Positions 46,396-57,261 of a stretch of 64,000 nt of DNA are shown one piece after another; position 1 is the stretch's first letter; the number at the start of each line of letters is the position of its first letter. The notes below the pieces were generated by a model. The model worked only from the letters and a program-made list of their open reading frames with translations. It was not told where the DNA came from and did not search any database. Location of the stretch: positions 5,828,001 to 5,892,000 of the forward strand of contig NC_084711.1 in the NCBI RefSeq assembly GCF_033807575.1. The letters run 5' to 3'. The translations under genes were made by a program, and so were the position numbers. The DNA comes from Cydia pomonella. Its lineage: Eukaryota > Arthropoda > Insecta > Lepidoptera > Tortricidae.

Positions 46396-46908
46396 AAACA
46401 AAGAAGAAAAATCTCGCGCGTTCAATAGTTCCGTTTTGGTCAACATCAGTAGTTCCACTTCATTAAATGCCACTAGTGGGAATGAAAAAGCTTAAGGTAT
46501 TGATGAAAATCCAAAATGACTATATGCCTATAAGATTTGAGGTGTTCCCTCGCTTCCTCATGGAACCCATCGTCAGACCTTTACCTTGACACAAAGGTTC
46601 CTAAAAACCTTGGTACTTGAAACTTACTCGCTACAAACTTAACAAAGAAGACAAATCACGCGCGTGGAAGAGTTCCGTTTCTGATCAACATCAGCAGTTC
46701 CACTTCACCAAATGTACTTACTTACCACCCATTTATTTGAAACAGTACCTAGGTACTCCATTTTGATGCCGCCAGCTTGAAACTTCAATGGCCTCAGTGT
46801 CCGATGAACAACTTAAAAATGCTGAAAGTAATAACAATTATAATAAGTTGGGGAGTAGCGACCTTACACACCCGAGTGCTCCTGGGGAGTTCTGTTACCG
46901 GACATACA

Positions 46909-47153
46909 ATAATAATAACAATAAATAAATATTATAGGGACATTCTTACACAAATTGACTGTGGGACGGCAAGCCGAGAAGGCTTGTTTTGTGGGTACTC
47001 ATACAACGACATAATAATATATAATATACAAATACTTAAATACATAGAAAACATCCATGACTCAGGAACAAATATCTGTGCTCATCACACAAATAAATGC
47101 TCTTACCGGGATTCAAACCCAGGATCATCGACTTACTAGGCCAAACCGGCCGT
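46909..47153 (-). mobile_element. tRNA-derived SINE, antisense, head deletion
   Basis: The plus strand carries AATAAATATTATAGGGACAT, TTCAAACCCAGGATCATC and ACTAGGCCAAACCGGCCG. About 20 bp of the head between the B-box region and the A-box region (GCAGGGTCACTACC-type) is missing. A frame ending at 47139 is derived from this SINE. Confidence 0.8.
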
Positions 47154-48551
47154 GAAAAAAAGAGCAAAAAAAAAGAAAAATATGTCAAAAGAAAATGCGA
47201 TTTGGAAACGTTATTCGCCACTTAATATATTATTATATCTGGTTCACAGCATTTATTTGGTGCTGATATAATGTCTGCAATATTACCCGAGTACATTAAA
47301 ATATGAATAAATTATCATAAATTCAGAAGATGGTCCCTATAACAGTTCATTTTTACATGGAAAAATGGCTTTCATGTAAAATGTTTGTCAGACATATTTT
47401 TGGAAGTATAGTACAATCATTAACTTAGAAATATAGGTAACGTTTCACGAATAAAAATACGGTAACACATATTTTTAATTATTTTTTTAACTTATCCTAC
47501 GCAAAATAGAATTGGAGAAACTGACATAGGGACTATCATTCGACACGACACGTATAGTAAAGTATGAATCCGCTCTAAGTCCCATTACATAGACAGTGGG
47601 AAGTAAAATAATTCTTGTTCTGAAAACAATAAAATGTAAAATGATTAGGTAGGACAATCCAAACTTCTAAGGTCGCGTAGATCAGAAGTAGATATGAATT
47701 TGTTCGACAATACGATAGGAAACTTTTCAGCATTTACATTGGCGCATTTTTTTCTGGAATACTATCTAAATTGCACTTTGTATATATGCTATATTTTTTA
47801 TATAATTTGGAGCCTTTATTTTCCATGGAGTCGAACGCTATATAGCAGCTATACGAGAAAAAATAATACTTTTATCTTACCTACCCCATGAATAGTGAAG
47901 ATCATCAAGGAGCATACTCTCTGAGATCAATGGAATGGAGTGCCTTTCGATTGGAGAAAATTATAGCGTATTAGAAATATACTATTTTGTAATTACAATG
48001 TTGAATATTTTAAATTGCGTGTTTTGACAATTATTGTTGACAATATTACATTCAGAGTCATCTTGACATAACTTTAGAAATCCATAAACTAGTCTATACT
48101 TTTTAAAATGATGGAGTAAGACTGACGAGATTACCGCTATGTATAAATGTTTTACGTCAAGTAGAATTTTGCTTTAGAGCGACATCTGGCGTTGAGTAGA
48201 AAAGTAAAGGCGTAATTAACTACAATTAATTAACTCATTAAATGGTTTTATTTTGGTCCCTGCAACGATTTGACCCCAGTTATATTATACGAAAAATAGC
48301 TTATAAAAATACTTTTCACATGATATACATGGCATTTGTATACACTCTTATTTCGCTGTGTATCAAGTAATTTTTAGAATGACGATTTTTTTAAACTGTA
48401 CATTGTGTCCCTTTAAATACTTTATCATTGGTGTTGATACAAAAAACATAAAGCATTTTTTATATTCTTTCGAATAAAATACGCTTAAACTTTTTATATC
48501 CCGCGTATAAGGAAATATAACTGCTTATATGCGCAACTTCTTTTTTTATAT
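47154..48551. other. AT-rich non-coding stretch, no recognised feature
   Basis: Short frames at 47694-47891 and around 48460 are AT-driven and unassigned. No repeat recognised until 48.55 kb. Confidence 0.4.
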
Positions 48552-48697
48552 AGCTCGGTCCCTGCAAGTGGTCCAAGGTTGGTGCCATACAATAAAATAA
48601 TACTACGATTAAGAGCTTTAAAACGACATATGTCTCAACAGTATACATCCATGGGACACTCCCCATACAAAAGTGCCCATTGTCCTTTGTGACTTGA
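48552..48697 (-). repeat. Unidentified dispersed repeat, copy 2 (PWMYTVETY frame)
   Basis: Inverted homologue of 34221-34362. The minus strand encodes GSVPWMYTVETYVVLKLLIV and YCMAPTLDHLQGP without a stop over this stretch. The plus strand reads CGGTCCCTGCAAGTGG and CAGTATACATCCATGGGAC. Confidence 0.55.
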
Positions 48698-49312
48698 TAA
48701 AAAAATCATTATAAATGTTTGAAACAAATAAATACCTTGTGAAGTATTATTCGTTTTTCCGTGGCATGTAAAATATGGTATATAACTCGTCATCTTTTTA
48801 GCGTTTTTCAAACGTTGTGACGCAAATATACAATTACAATTTAAATTATTATCTATTCCAATTTGATTGTGTAATGAAATTACTACAACAACACCAAAGT
48901 AGCCACAAAATATTAAACCATTCAATGTTGAAATACGCGTAACAATTTAATTTAAAATTAAACGATGCACCGTTGCATTTACATCGGTTGCGTACAATAC
49001 ATCCGATCGCTAACTGTTAATACGTCAATAAATGTCGAGAATCATCCACCGATTGATTTCATTTGCCTCGCAATTGATGACTGACTGCCATTCGTCATTG
49101 GAATCATCAAATTACAGTTTCAAGCTGTTCAGTTTTACACACAATACGTGTGCACATATTTTGTAGAGGGCTATTATACCGAGTATATACCAAGCCCGAT
49201 TCTGATTTTAAATTCTTATTCTGAAAATATTATGGTTTCGATCTGTCAGCTGACAACACTAACAGTGACGGAATCGGGTTCTAGATCTGCACATATTCAC
49301 ACGTGCGCACGT
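48698..49312. other. AT-rich non-coding stretch, no recognised feature
   Basis: No repeat or domain recognised. Confidence 0.4.
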
Positions 49313-49362
49313 GCTGGTTGTATCTAGTAACGTATAGATATTTCTATACGTCACAACCAGCG
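49313..49362. repeat. 50 bp imperfect hairpin
   Basis: GCTGGTTGT...CGTATAGATA pairs with TTTCTATACG...ACAACCAGC; ACGTATAGA and TCTATACGT are the inner perfect arms. It is not a recognised MITE; no target duplication visible. Confidence 0.5.
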
Positions 49363-49652
49363 CGTAATGTCATATGTAAATGTTATGAGATGCCTCTAAA
49401 GCTGTTTATTAATAGGTACATTTTACTATTTTAATCGAGTGATGAAAATATTGTATTGAACGGAACTTGATGAAGTTATACTAGTTGATATTTAATTGCC
49501 CCGTATTATTTACCTTCCCAGAATGATAATGGTTGAAGATGTTTTGAACCTATTATTTTGGAAGAATTCTATGAACAAATGTGACGTTTATAATGAAAAT
49601 ACCTCACTTTGAATGTCAAAATCAGTGCAGTTAGCTTATACGTACGGTCAAT
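49363..49652. other. Non-coding spacer
   Basis: No feature recognised. Confidence 0.35.
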
Positions 49653-49721
49653 TATTAGGTTTAGGTACGATATGGGCCGTCAAAAGTGACGTTTGACGTA
49701 TCATAAAGTTCGAATTGGGCC
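49653..49721. repeat. Truncated copy of the 60.6 kb MITE
   Basis: TTTGACGTATCATAAAGTTCG followed by GGGCC matches the right arm of 60567-60680. ATTAGGTTTAGGTACGATATG matches its loop in inverted sense. Confidence 0.5.
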
Positions 49722-50216
49722 TTTACTCCTACTTTGTTTTTTAAGTGTTATCTAGGGACACATTCAATTGCTATTTTCACATCGTTTGCGATTATTAAAC
49801 ATTAAATTTATAACTCTAAATTTTACAAGTATAAGCTACATTAGCTCCGTGTATGTACATAGAGTCATGAACATTTCCAGTAAATTCAACGTTTTACTCA
49901 AATTAGCAATATCGTGTAATTTAACCCTTCAATTTATCTAATACAGTGTACAGTGTAATACAGTGAGAACATAACAAATTGCACTCATCTTTCACCGAGG
50001 TCATTAGTCCCACCGACCATTATAATGTAACCCTCTTCATTGCTTGCTTTAAATATGCATGGTTGTATGTCAAAAGGTCATGTTAGGGTGGTCGGTCCGT
50101 CACAACGGAGTAAAAATACAGAATGTCCCGACTGACGTCCTGTAGCCTCGGCTTACGAAGTAATGATGTGAAGTGTACAGGTCAAAGACAAAGCACGGCC
50201 TGTGCTATGTATAATT
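49722..50216. other. Non-coding stretch, no recognised feature
   Basis: No repeat or gene recognised. Confidence 0.35.
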
Positions 50217-50500
50217 TTTTTACAGTACATACGGTGTTACTTTACCGCACTAGTTCGATAATAAGCACATTACGTAACTATGTCGAAAATTAAAAGGGCC
50301 ATATGTACTGTAAAACGTTGTACGATACATGTGCGAATAGTTTATTCCCAACTCGTGTCGATTTAAAACACTCCCTTCGGTCGTGTTTTAATGTATCGCT
50401 ACTCGTTGCAAATTTCATATTTTCCGCACTTATGTCGTAATGTACTACTGCATGATAGAAAATGTAATCCAATATGAAAATATTAATATGTTTACCAATA
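50217..50500 (-). mobile_element. MITE-like element with TTACAGTACATA termini
   Basis: TTACAGTACATACGGTG at the left and CCATATGTACTGTAA at about 50300 form an inverted pair; ATACATGTGCGAATAGTTTA follows. The part at 50280-50350 is homologous (inverted) to 16085-16160. The right boundary is uncertain. Confidence 0.55.
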
Positions 50501-50749
50501 CTTGTGGTTTCAGTTATTAATTATTTTCACTATAAATTAACTATTTTTTAATTGTTTGTATTCCCGAAATAGAGCTCACCCAAGTGCTGCCTGACAAGAA
50601 GTTGTTTTAAAACTATCTTTACACTAAATAGGTACATCAACGTTATGTACTTATCTCGGAGGACTCAGATAAATATAATTAAATTATAACATCTTAAAAC
50701 GCCGTATTCATAAAACGCTGGATGTAAACGACCTAATTCTCATATACAT

Positions 50750-50970
50750 CGGACATCTCTCACGCCGCTCCCCGGATAGCCTAGAGAGAGTTATTATGAT
50801 GGGCAAAGTTGAAGGCACCAGACCTCAGGGCCCTCTCTAGATGATGTGCTCAAATCACTGCACCTATGCAGTTGGCGAGGGATAGAAGCCTATGGAGGAA
50901 ACTGGTCTTCAACAGAAGGATACGATGTCACGATCCTCAGCATTGAGGGACCGACTGAAGACGAAGAGAT
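50750..50970 (+). mobile_element. RTE-type LINE C-terminus and 3' end, frameshifted
   Basis: The frame from 50750 reads GHLSRRSPDSLERVIMMGKV and EGTRPQGP, then a stop. A second frame continues VLKSLHLCSWRGIEAYGG, which looks like the distal part with indels. The sequence ends CACGATCCTCAGCATTGAGG, like the 3' end of lepidopteran RTE LINEs. The pattern GH(L/V)xRR...R(V/L)I..GKVEG.R..G is the usual C-terminal motif of this clade. A longer frame through 51328 is mostly non-element sequence. Confidence 0.65.
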
Positions 50971-53021
50971 AACATTCTTACCCATTGCACACGCCTATAT
51001 ACCCTTTTTCACAACCCGTGTGAGTGTGGCTAGCTTTTTGATATGTAGAACTCTAACAAGGAGATTTCTTAAGTATAAAATATGTTCAATGCGATATTTA
51101 ATGTGTGAGCGAAATATCATACAAATCATATGTTTACCACATCGATCGCAACCATTGATTCTATATCCACCACTATGCATTTCGCACATGGCCATACAAA
51201 GACGTCTTGAACGTGGACCAAATTCCCCAAGCATCATTTTCGCCACCGTTAAACATTTAGCATCAACATTTTTCAGAAAAGAGAAATCTTTTTCGCTTAA
51301 TCATTTTTATCGTGCACCGAGTTGCTAGGACTTTTGGAGTATTATTTTGATTCAGAGAAAGGAAAATGTTGGAGCTAGTTCGCGTTAATTATCTTTTGTA
51401 TGAAAGGTTTCATGGAGCTTAGAGCTGTCTAGACCTAAGCCCTTCTTCGCAAGATTACGACTGAGAGATTAAATTATATAATAGGTACGGACACGTTAGT
51501 TTTCTAAATAAGATATTGTATTTCATAATTTCAAAGAAAATAAGAATACCTATCAGTCGTACGAGTAGGTACAAATATTTTAACTATTTACCTATATTAG
51601 TTTCATCCAATTTAAAACTCGCAAGATAAAATTCACTATCGTTAATTTATAAGATTGCAATAGAAATACGTAATATTATTACACCATCGCACCTTATTAT
51701 CACAACCAGTGCTCCTCTTGAAAATATTTTGCGATACCCAGAGCCAGTTGTATTAAGTTTGTATAACACTTTTATTTTTATTAATACCAAAGTATTAACG
51801 ATACCAAACCACGCAGTGACTAAACTGTGCAGTAAATAAAATAAAATACTCCTGTTGTTAGAGTAGTTTTTAATAAGTTACTTACAAGTATAGTTAGCCC
51901 ATTATAATATTATTTAATATGATATCCCATAAGGATGAAATGGAAAAAGGTTCAGATGGAAAAACACATCTGAGCAACGTACGCTTGTCGTCACTACATT
52001 CCTCGCACGTATCACCTATGGTGTGAATGGTGCTCTTAAATTAATGATTGCACTAGCTCAACAGCTATTCCACGTTCTGTCTTATTTATTTCTCACGATT
52101 TAATATGATTTACCTACGTCAAGATTGGCATTCGACGGGTATATTGTCGTTTTGCCTTGACAGATAAAGTGAAATTCAGGGTCGGATTCATTTGCATTTT
52201 TGGGATTATATGGAAATTGAACATAGACATTTAATCTTCTTTGAAAGGTTATGAACTTATTAAGCGGCGATCAAGAACTGGAGGACGAGGAGATGGAAGG
52301 CCCACAGAAAAAGGATCGACGATCTAGTCTTGAGTCTAGAACCCTTGAATAAGGACACTATTATTTTATCCAGCACAGTGAACGATCGGGTCGATATGAT
52401 GGTGAATTACTATAGATAAGAGGTAGATTATACGAGTGAATTTAGTTATTTGTAAACTTCTTGTATACATATTAGACTAAAGTTAACAAGTTGGAACAAT
52501 AAAAGTTACAAAGACATTACGGTTACCTAAATAGCTCCTCCAGAACCGCTGCCTGCGAATAAATGGAGCAGTTATATCGGGCCATTATAACGAGAAGTAG
52601 GCGACCGAGGGTAAACTACCAGAATTTACCAAAGCTACGCCAGGAACAACTCGAATACTTACAAGATTTTGTCAAAATTATAATCTTACGTTGTTAGAAT
52701 CTATATGGGGCGATATCTAAGAGCCTTACCACTGCGACAAATGCGATCGCGATAAAGTCAGCAACCAGACATTTTATTAACTTTATTTATACCATTTAAA
52801 GGACAGCTACCACCGCTGTGATAGTCACGTAGTTTTGTTGTTAAAATTATTGAACTATAATATTTAAGTATATTTTCGAAGAATAAATTGTAGAAACGAT
52901 CAGTTCTGTTTGCTAGATATGCGACCTATAAAACTACTAAATCTAAACTGCTTAAGCTAAATCTACGGAACTAGTTAATCCCATTCGTGAGACGTTCCTC
53001 GCTTGCCTCTTGTGGAACATC
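50971..53021. other. AT-rich non-coding stretch, one weak small frame
   Basis: No repeat family recognised. A 33-codon plus-strand frame at 52251-52352 has an acidic, low-bias composition and is discussed as a finding, not a gene call. Confidence 0.4.
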
Positions 53022-53296
53022 AAGGTGACAGTCCATTTCTGACCGCAGCTGCACTACTGCTCCGACATTACTGCAGCGGCCTGAACGCGTCGGTGTTATT
53101 GTCAATTTCCATAGTAAAATCAATGCCGGTACCGACTGCACGTAATATGGTAATTTTAACGTATTTCCGACCGCAGCTGCACTACTGCTCCGACATTACT
53201 GCAGCGGCCTGAATGCGTCAGTGTTATTGTCAAATTCCATAGTAAAATGATGACAAGACCGACTGCACGTAGCATGGTGATTTTTAGTGTTTGGTG
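53022..53296. repeat. 128 bp tandem duplication of a GCAGCTGC-ended MITE-like unit
   Basis: GACCGCAGCTGCACTACTGC occurs at 53041 and 53169 (offset 128), each followed by GACATTACTGCAGCGGCCTG, GTGTTATTGTCAA and ACCGACTGCACGTA. AAGGTGACAGTCC precedes the first copy. The inverted relative at 55899-55996 shares both the GGTGACAGTCC end and the GCAGCTGCACTA core. Confidence 0.75.
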
Positions 53297-54140
53297 TTCA
53301 TACGACCGCAACTGCGAACCGCACGTCAAATCTTTACAGAAATGTCTTTGGTCACAGATATAGTAGCTCTAAACAAAGAGGATATAACTACTACAATATA
53401 AGGAGTTTATTACACCCGCGGATAAACAACCCCGATAGTTTCTGTGTTTCGCGGTAGTTCCTCTGTATCTTGGCGTTGCTCTTATTGTTTTTTTTTAATG
53501 TTTCCTGATAAATTCATTAAATAAACAGTTCTTTCCTTTTTTCGTAGTTTTCCGAGAACAGCTATAAGCTCGAAAGGGCAAGAACGATAGAGAGGCAAAT
53601 ATACGATTTTCAAATTAAGATTTTCATGGTAGGCAATAGCTATGTATTTATGTATATATAAATTATTTACAAACTAATAATAGTGAAAAAACTGGAAAAC
53701 TAGTTCGCCTTTGTATTAATGATGAGTGTTTTTTTCCTGTTTTGTGTTCATTTTTGTACAATAAAAAGTTTTACTACTACTACTAAATTACAGGACGCAC
53801 TTATGTGTTAGAATAAGATCGATGTAGGTATGCTAACCATTATCGTACAATCATGTACACACATAGCATAAAAATGTGACAACATAATATTTATATGATT
53901 ATTCTAAGACTGAACGGAGTGGTCGTATGCAATTTCCTCTCTCTTTCCTCTTTCTCTCTTTTTCCAAATTTTGACTGAGAAAATGTTTCGAATAAAATAG
54001 CTTACTCTGTATCCTCTGTATTTGTGTTAGGATATTACGAAACTACAGTAAATTACATTTTTTTAGTGGCAACAATGGTCGCGCACTACAGGATTAATTA
54101 CTGAATTCTCGCCGACAGTACCGTGGCACAGTGAATTTGG
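53297..54140. other. AT-rich non-coding stretch with pyrimidine run
   Basis: A CT-rich run TTTCCTCTCTCTTTCCTC lies at about 53932. No other feature. Confidence 0.4.
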
Positions 54141-54680
54141 CGTGATAAAATGTGAAAGTGTCGTAATATCATATTATATACATCGTGAGTTGGTAAAATC
54201 CGACAATCTTAACCACGCATTCCTGAGGATCAAAAAATGTTTAGTAAAATTCGGAAAAAAAATGTTCTGTTTTTTCTTTTAGCCGATTTAAAAGCCATTT
54301 TCTGCACACAGCACATTATTTCTTTCTACATCTTGGCGAAAAAAAAAAACATTACAACGAAGAAGTAAAGTTTTCTTAATTCATCTATAGATCAAAATTG
54401 CGAGTGTTCTTTTTAGTTGAGTAATGTTTGTCAGAAGGTATGACTAAACCAAGTCACATAGAGGCAGCGCCGCAGCGAAAAAGGCGTTTTTCACAAAGTT
54501 ATTGCAGAAACAAATTTTCGCAAGAATTGCCATTATCTCTGAAAGAAGACCGATTACAGAAAATTTGTATGATATTTTAGCCTCTAAATGCGATTAAGAA
54601 TACAACTTTAAATCTATCAGGTTTTACCAGCCCACGGTGTATAATATCGTGACACTTTCTCACTTTGTCATTTCAAAGCC
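54141..54680. mobile_element. MITE with about 55 bp imperfect terminal inverted repeats
   Basis: The left arm GTGAAAGTGTCGTAATATCA and ATCGTGAGTTGGTAAAATCC pairs with the right arm GGTTTTACCAGCCCACGG and ATATCGTGACACTTTCTCAC. The interior is AT-rich and non-coding. The exact edges and target duplication are unresolved. Confidence 0.65.
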
Positions 54681-55898
54681 ATTTCTGAGATAAAAGAAGT
54701 AGTAATTCAGTTGTATTACCTAGAAGTTGTTGTTGTTTAACACCTAATGGTAGCATATGGATACTCAAACGTAAGAAAAATTACAAAATTGAACCACAAG
54801 AGAAGCGACAGCGGTTTTAAAATAAAATTGTACTAACAGTTACGGGGACTTCAAGGCATGAGGGTTAAACAAACTTTGCTACAGAGCGCAACACGAATTT
54901 ATTCTATCACACCATCACGAGGAAAATATTTATTATTCCAATTAATTTATTAAATATTCTTTCTATCAGCCCCTTGGCTAACGTAAATAGCTTTCTTCAT
55001 AAAGGATTTCTTGTCTCGCCCATCAAGTTTTATATGGTCTAGTCATAAACTGTATCTGCCACGACCACGAGTGCCGTCGCCCATGGACACCTGCAACACA
55101 AGAGCGATTATAAGATTTAAATTTGTGCTTTAGTTTGAAATAGGAAACTGGACAATATTAAGTGTAAATTGCGTAATTATAGCTCTTACAAATCAATTTA
55201 TTCGTTTATTCTTTACTTTTAGGTAACTAATGAAAGATTGGTTTAATATGAAAACTCAGAAAGATAAATCTGTAATATTTTGCTAACACTGTGGGCGCAT
55301 CGCTATCTCCGAAACCCACGAATCCCTTGGCAAAAATAAAGTAAACCCGGGATAAAAGAGCCTACCTAGCTTTTTGAGGGGACGTTTATCGCAGACTTCT
55401 ACATCCAGGCGGTACTAGGCCACCAAAAACGTGCAGACACCACCGGCTGGATTTGGCTGGATCACGTGATGCAAGTGGATCAAGTGCGCATACCGTATCC
55501 ATCACGAGCAACATGAGTCCCGCTCTCGTCGGTTTGCTGTGTGCGGTGGTCACGCATTTAGTCAAGAGGATGGGGAAGATAATTTCAAAATGTTAACTTA
55601 CCTTAAGTGAAGAAATATTTCTCCTCTGCATTCATTTAATTCGAGTAATTTGGTTGTATTTCTTCAATTTGAAGTTAAATTGTTATTCATTTAATCGGCA
55701 AACAAACGATCACCAGCAATATCTGGTTTTTTAATAATATTGCGTAGCTGCCTTCGACTGACTGTGACTTTTGTAGAAAGGCAAACTGTTCGTGTACCAT
55801 GTAGCATTATCGTCACTTACTTCTTCTCGTAAAAAATACAAATAAGTAAATTAGTAATTTTATTTATACGTCTGACAGTGACATTATTCATTGACTTT
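54681..55898. other. Non-coding stretch with possible LINE tail relic at 55.04-55.10 kb
   Basis: The minus strand at 55043-55100 reads GTTGCAGGTGTCCATGGGCG, which matches the common lepidopteran LINE tail. It also happens to resemble a splice acceptor followed by a short open frame. The stretch 55300-55560 is less AT-rich and holds GGATCACGTGATGCAAGTGG, but no family is recognised. Confidence 0.4.
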
Positions 55899-55996
55899 GA
55901 CAATCAACTGACGAACGCTGTCAACTGCAGCAGTCGGCCGCTGCAGTAATGTCGCAACGGTAGTGCAGCTGCAGTTGGAAATGGACTGTCACCTTT
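55899..55996 (-). repeat. GCAGCTGC-type MITE relic, inverted relative of 53.0 kb
   Basis: The minus strand reads AAGGTGACAGTCCATTTCCA, GCAGCTGCACTACCGTTGCG and CATTACTGCAGCGGCC, matching 53022-53085. No coding capacity. Confidence 0.65.
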
Positions 55997-56812
55997 AGTC
56001 TCTGTAAATCCCGGCATCGTTTACTTCAAGATGCACGGGGATTTACGTGAGTGGCACTTATGTCAATTTTTATAACTTCCAAAATCGAAATTCATTATTT
56101 ACCACTCTATCGTTCGTGAGAGAGGCAGATAACAAAATTTCGATCTTCTATTTTCGCAGTAGGTCCTGTGGTAGGTATCGGTTCATATAAAGAATCCTGT
56201 GGTTTTTAAACTGGCACAAAATACTGAGTATGTTTAGCCTAATACTAAACAGAACATATTATAAGGTGTAACAAAAATAGTGGGGATCCGTTTAAAGGAA
56301 TATTTGGTATCATGTTTTGGTTAAAAAAGTAAAAGAGAAGCAGAAGCGCGATATTTTAAATGATATGTCGCATTTTAGTCCAAAATGAATGCTTCTTTTG
56401 TTTGTTTCAGAAAAAGCGCCCGGCGCTCTATTCGGAACTACACATCAGACTAAGTAATTAACGAAATATGGGGAAAACTTTGTTAAAAACATGCAGAAAT
56501 TATTTTTAACCTAATACCTAAAATACTAAAGTGAACTAGAGTCGGGCCAAATATTCGGTATTTATTCGGCATTCGGGTTATTTGGCAATATCTAAAATAT
56601 TATTTGTCTTGTTGCAACACTGTAAAATATAAACCCCTCCAGAATGTTTCAAGTACATACAACATACAATCTTCCATCACGTTTTCCCATTGTCATTAAA
56701 ATTAGACATGTGTTAAATGAGGAGCTAAAGATGAGAATTACATTTAATTGAAGCGTTTTCATAAGGTTTATTAGAATGATACATATGAACTGGATAATTT
56801 GGCTGCATATTG
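55997..56812. other. AT-rich stretch with ATTCGG motifs at 56.55 kb
   Basis: ATATTCGGTATTTATTCGGC lies at about 56551-56570; related ATTCGG/CGAATA sequence recurs at 57200-57235 beyond the SINE. A GTGTAACAAAAATAGTGGGG segment at 56267 may be a repeat, unproven. Confidence 0.4.
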
Positions 56813-57170
56813 GACGATCAGTCTGGCCTAGTGGCTCTAGTGGGTAGTGACCCTGCCTATAAAGCCCCGGGTTCGAATCCTGGTAAGGGCATTTATTTGT
56901 GTGATGAGCAAGGATATGTGTTTCTGAGTCATGGGTGTTTATCGTTATCTAGTTGTTGTAATTCCTAGTCAGTCAGGAGTAAGGTACACTTGTTAGTAGT
57001 ACAGATATTATGTACACGACGTATATTTTATATGTACTCTATTACCATGCGTGATAAATAAACTACGAGTTTTATCTATCTATATATCTAAGTACCTACA
57101 ACACAAGCTTTATTGAGCTTACTGTGGAACTGAGTCAATTTGTGTAATAATATCTTATAATATTTATATT
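56813..57170 (+). mobile_element. tRNA-derived SINE, sense, with roughly 130 bp internal insertion
   Basis: The head (GTCTGGCCTAGTGGCTCTAG, with an 8-10 bp internal duplication of the A-box region) and the intact-looking B box GGGTTCGAATCC are present. The body is normal to GTCATGGGTGTTTATCG. Then unrelated sequence with AATAAACTACGAG and a TCTATCTATATATC run intervenes, and the SINE resumes at ACAACACAAGC to AATATTTATATT. Confidence 0.8.
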
Positions 57171-57261
57171 TGGTTCGTCAGATCTGAACTGAACACTCGG
57201 CCGAATATTCGTATTCGGCCAACTCCATATTCGATCTATCTCTTAAGTGAACTTAAAACAT

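Larger units (their letters stand above)
42936..46720. repeat. Satellite-like tandem array, 215-250 bp units, higher-order pattern
   Basis: The motif CCATCATCAGAACTG or a close variant recurs at about 43108, 43379, 43597, 43811, 44026, 44796, 45028, 45279, 45509, 45760, 45983 and 46562. Each unit also carries GAGTTCCGTTCTGGTCAAC, CATCAGCAGTTCCACTTC and AATGCTTGATATG. Units alternate between two types so that 44796-45279 and 45279-45760 form near-identical dimers of about 482 bp. Minus-strand frames of 95-98 codons repeat along these dimers and are by-products of the array. It has no recognised gene. I do not know whether it is a mobile element's internal array or a free satellite. Confidence 0.85.

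Noticed and set aside
42936..46720. Possible CRISPR array
   Set aside because: Units are 215-250 bp, mutually similar throughout, with no short identical repeats separated by unique spacers. The DNA is eukaryotic in character.
40250..46720. Helitron capture of the satellite family
   Set aside because: Tandem internal repeats are known from some Helitron-like elements, but I could not find a TC start, a terminal hairpin with CTRR end, or an A/T insertion site.
50846..51328. 160-codon plus-strand open frame, longest in the window
   Set aside because: Its start overlaps the RTE LINE end in a shifted frame, and the remainder has no family.
56813..56900. Possible genuine tRNA gene (B box GGGTTCGAATCC)
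   Set aside because: The head belongs to a SINE seen in six copies. The A-box region has an internal duplication and no complete cloverleaf with anticodon is apparent.
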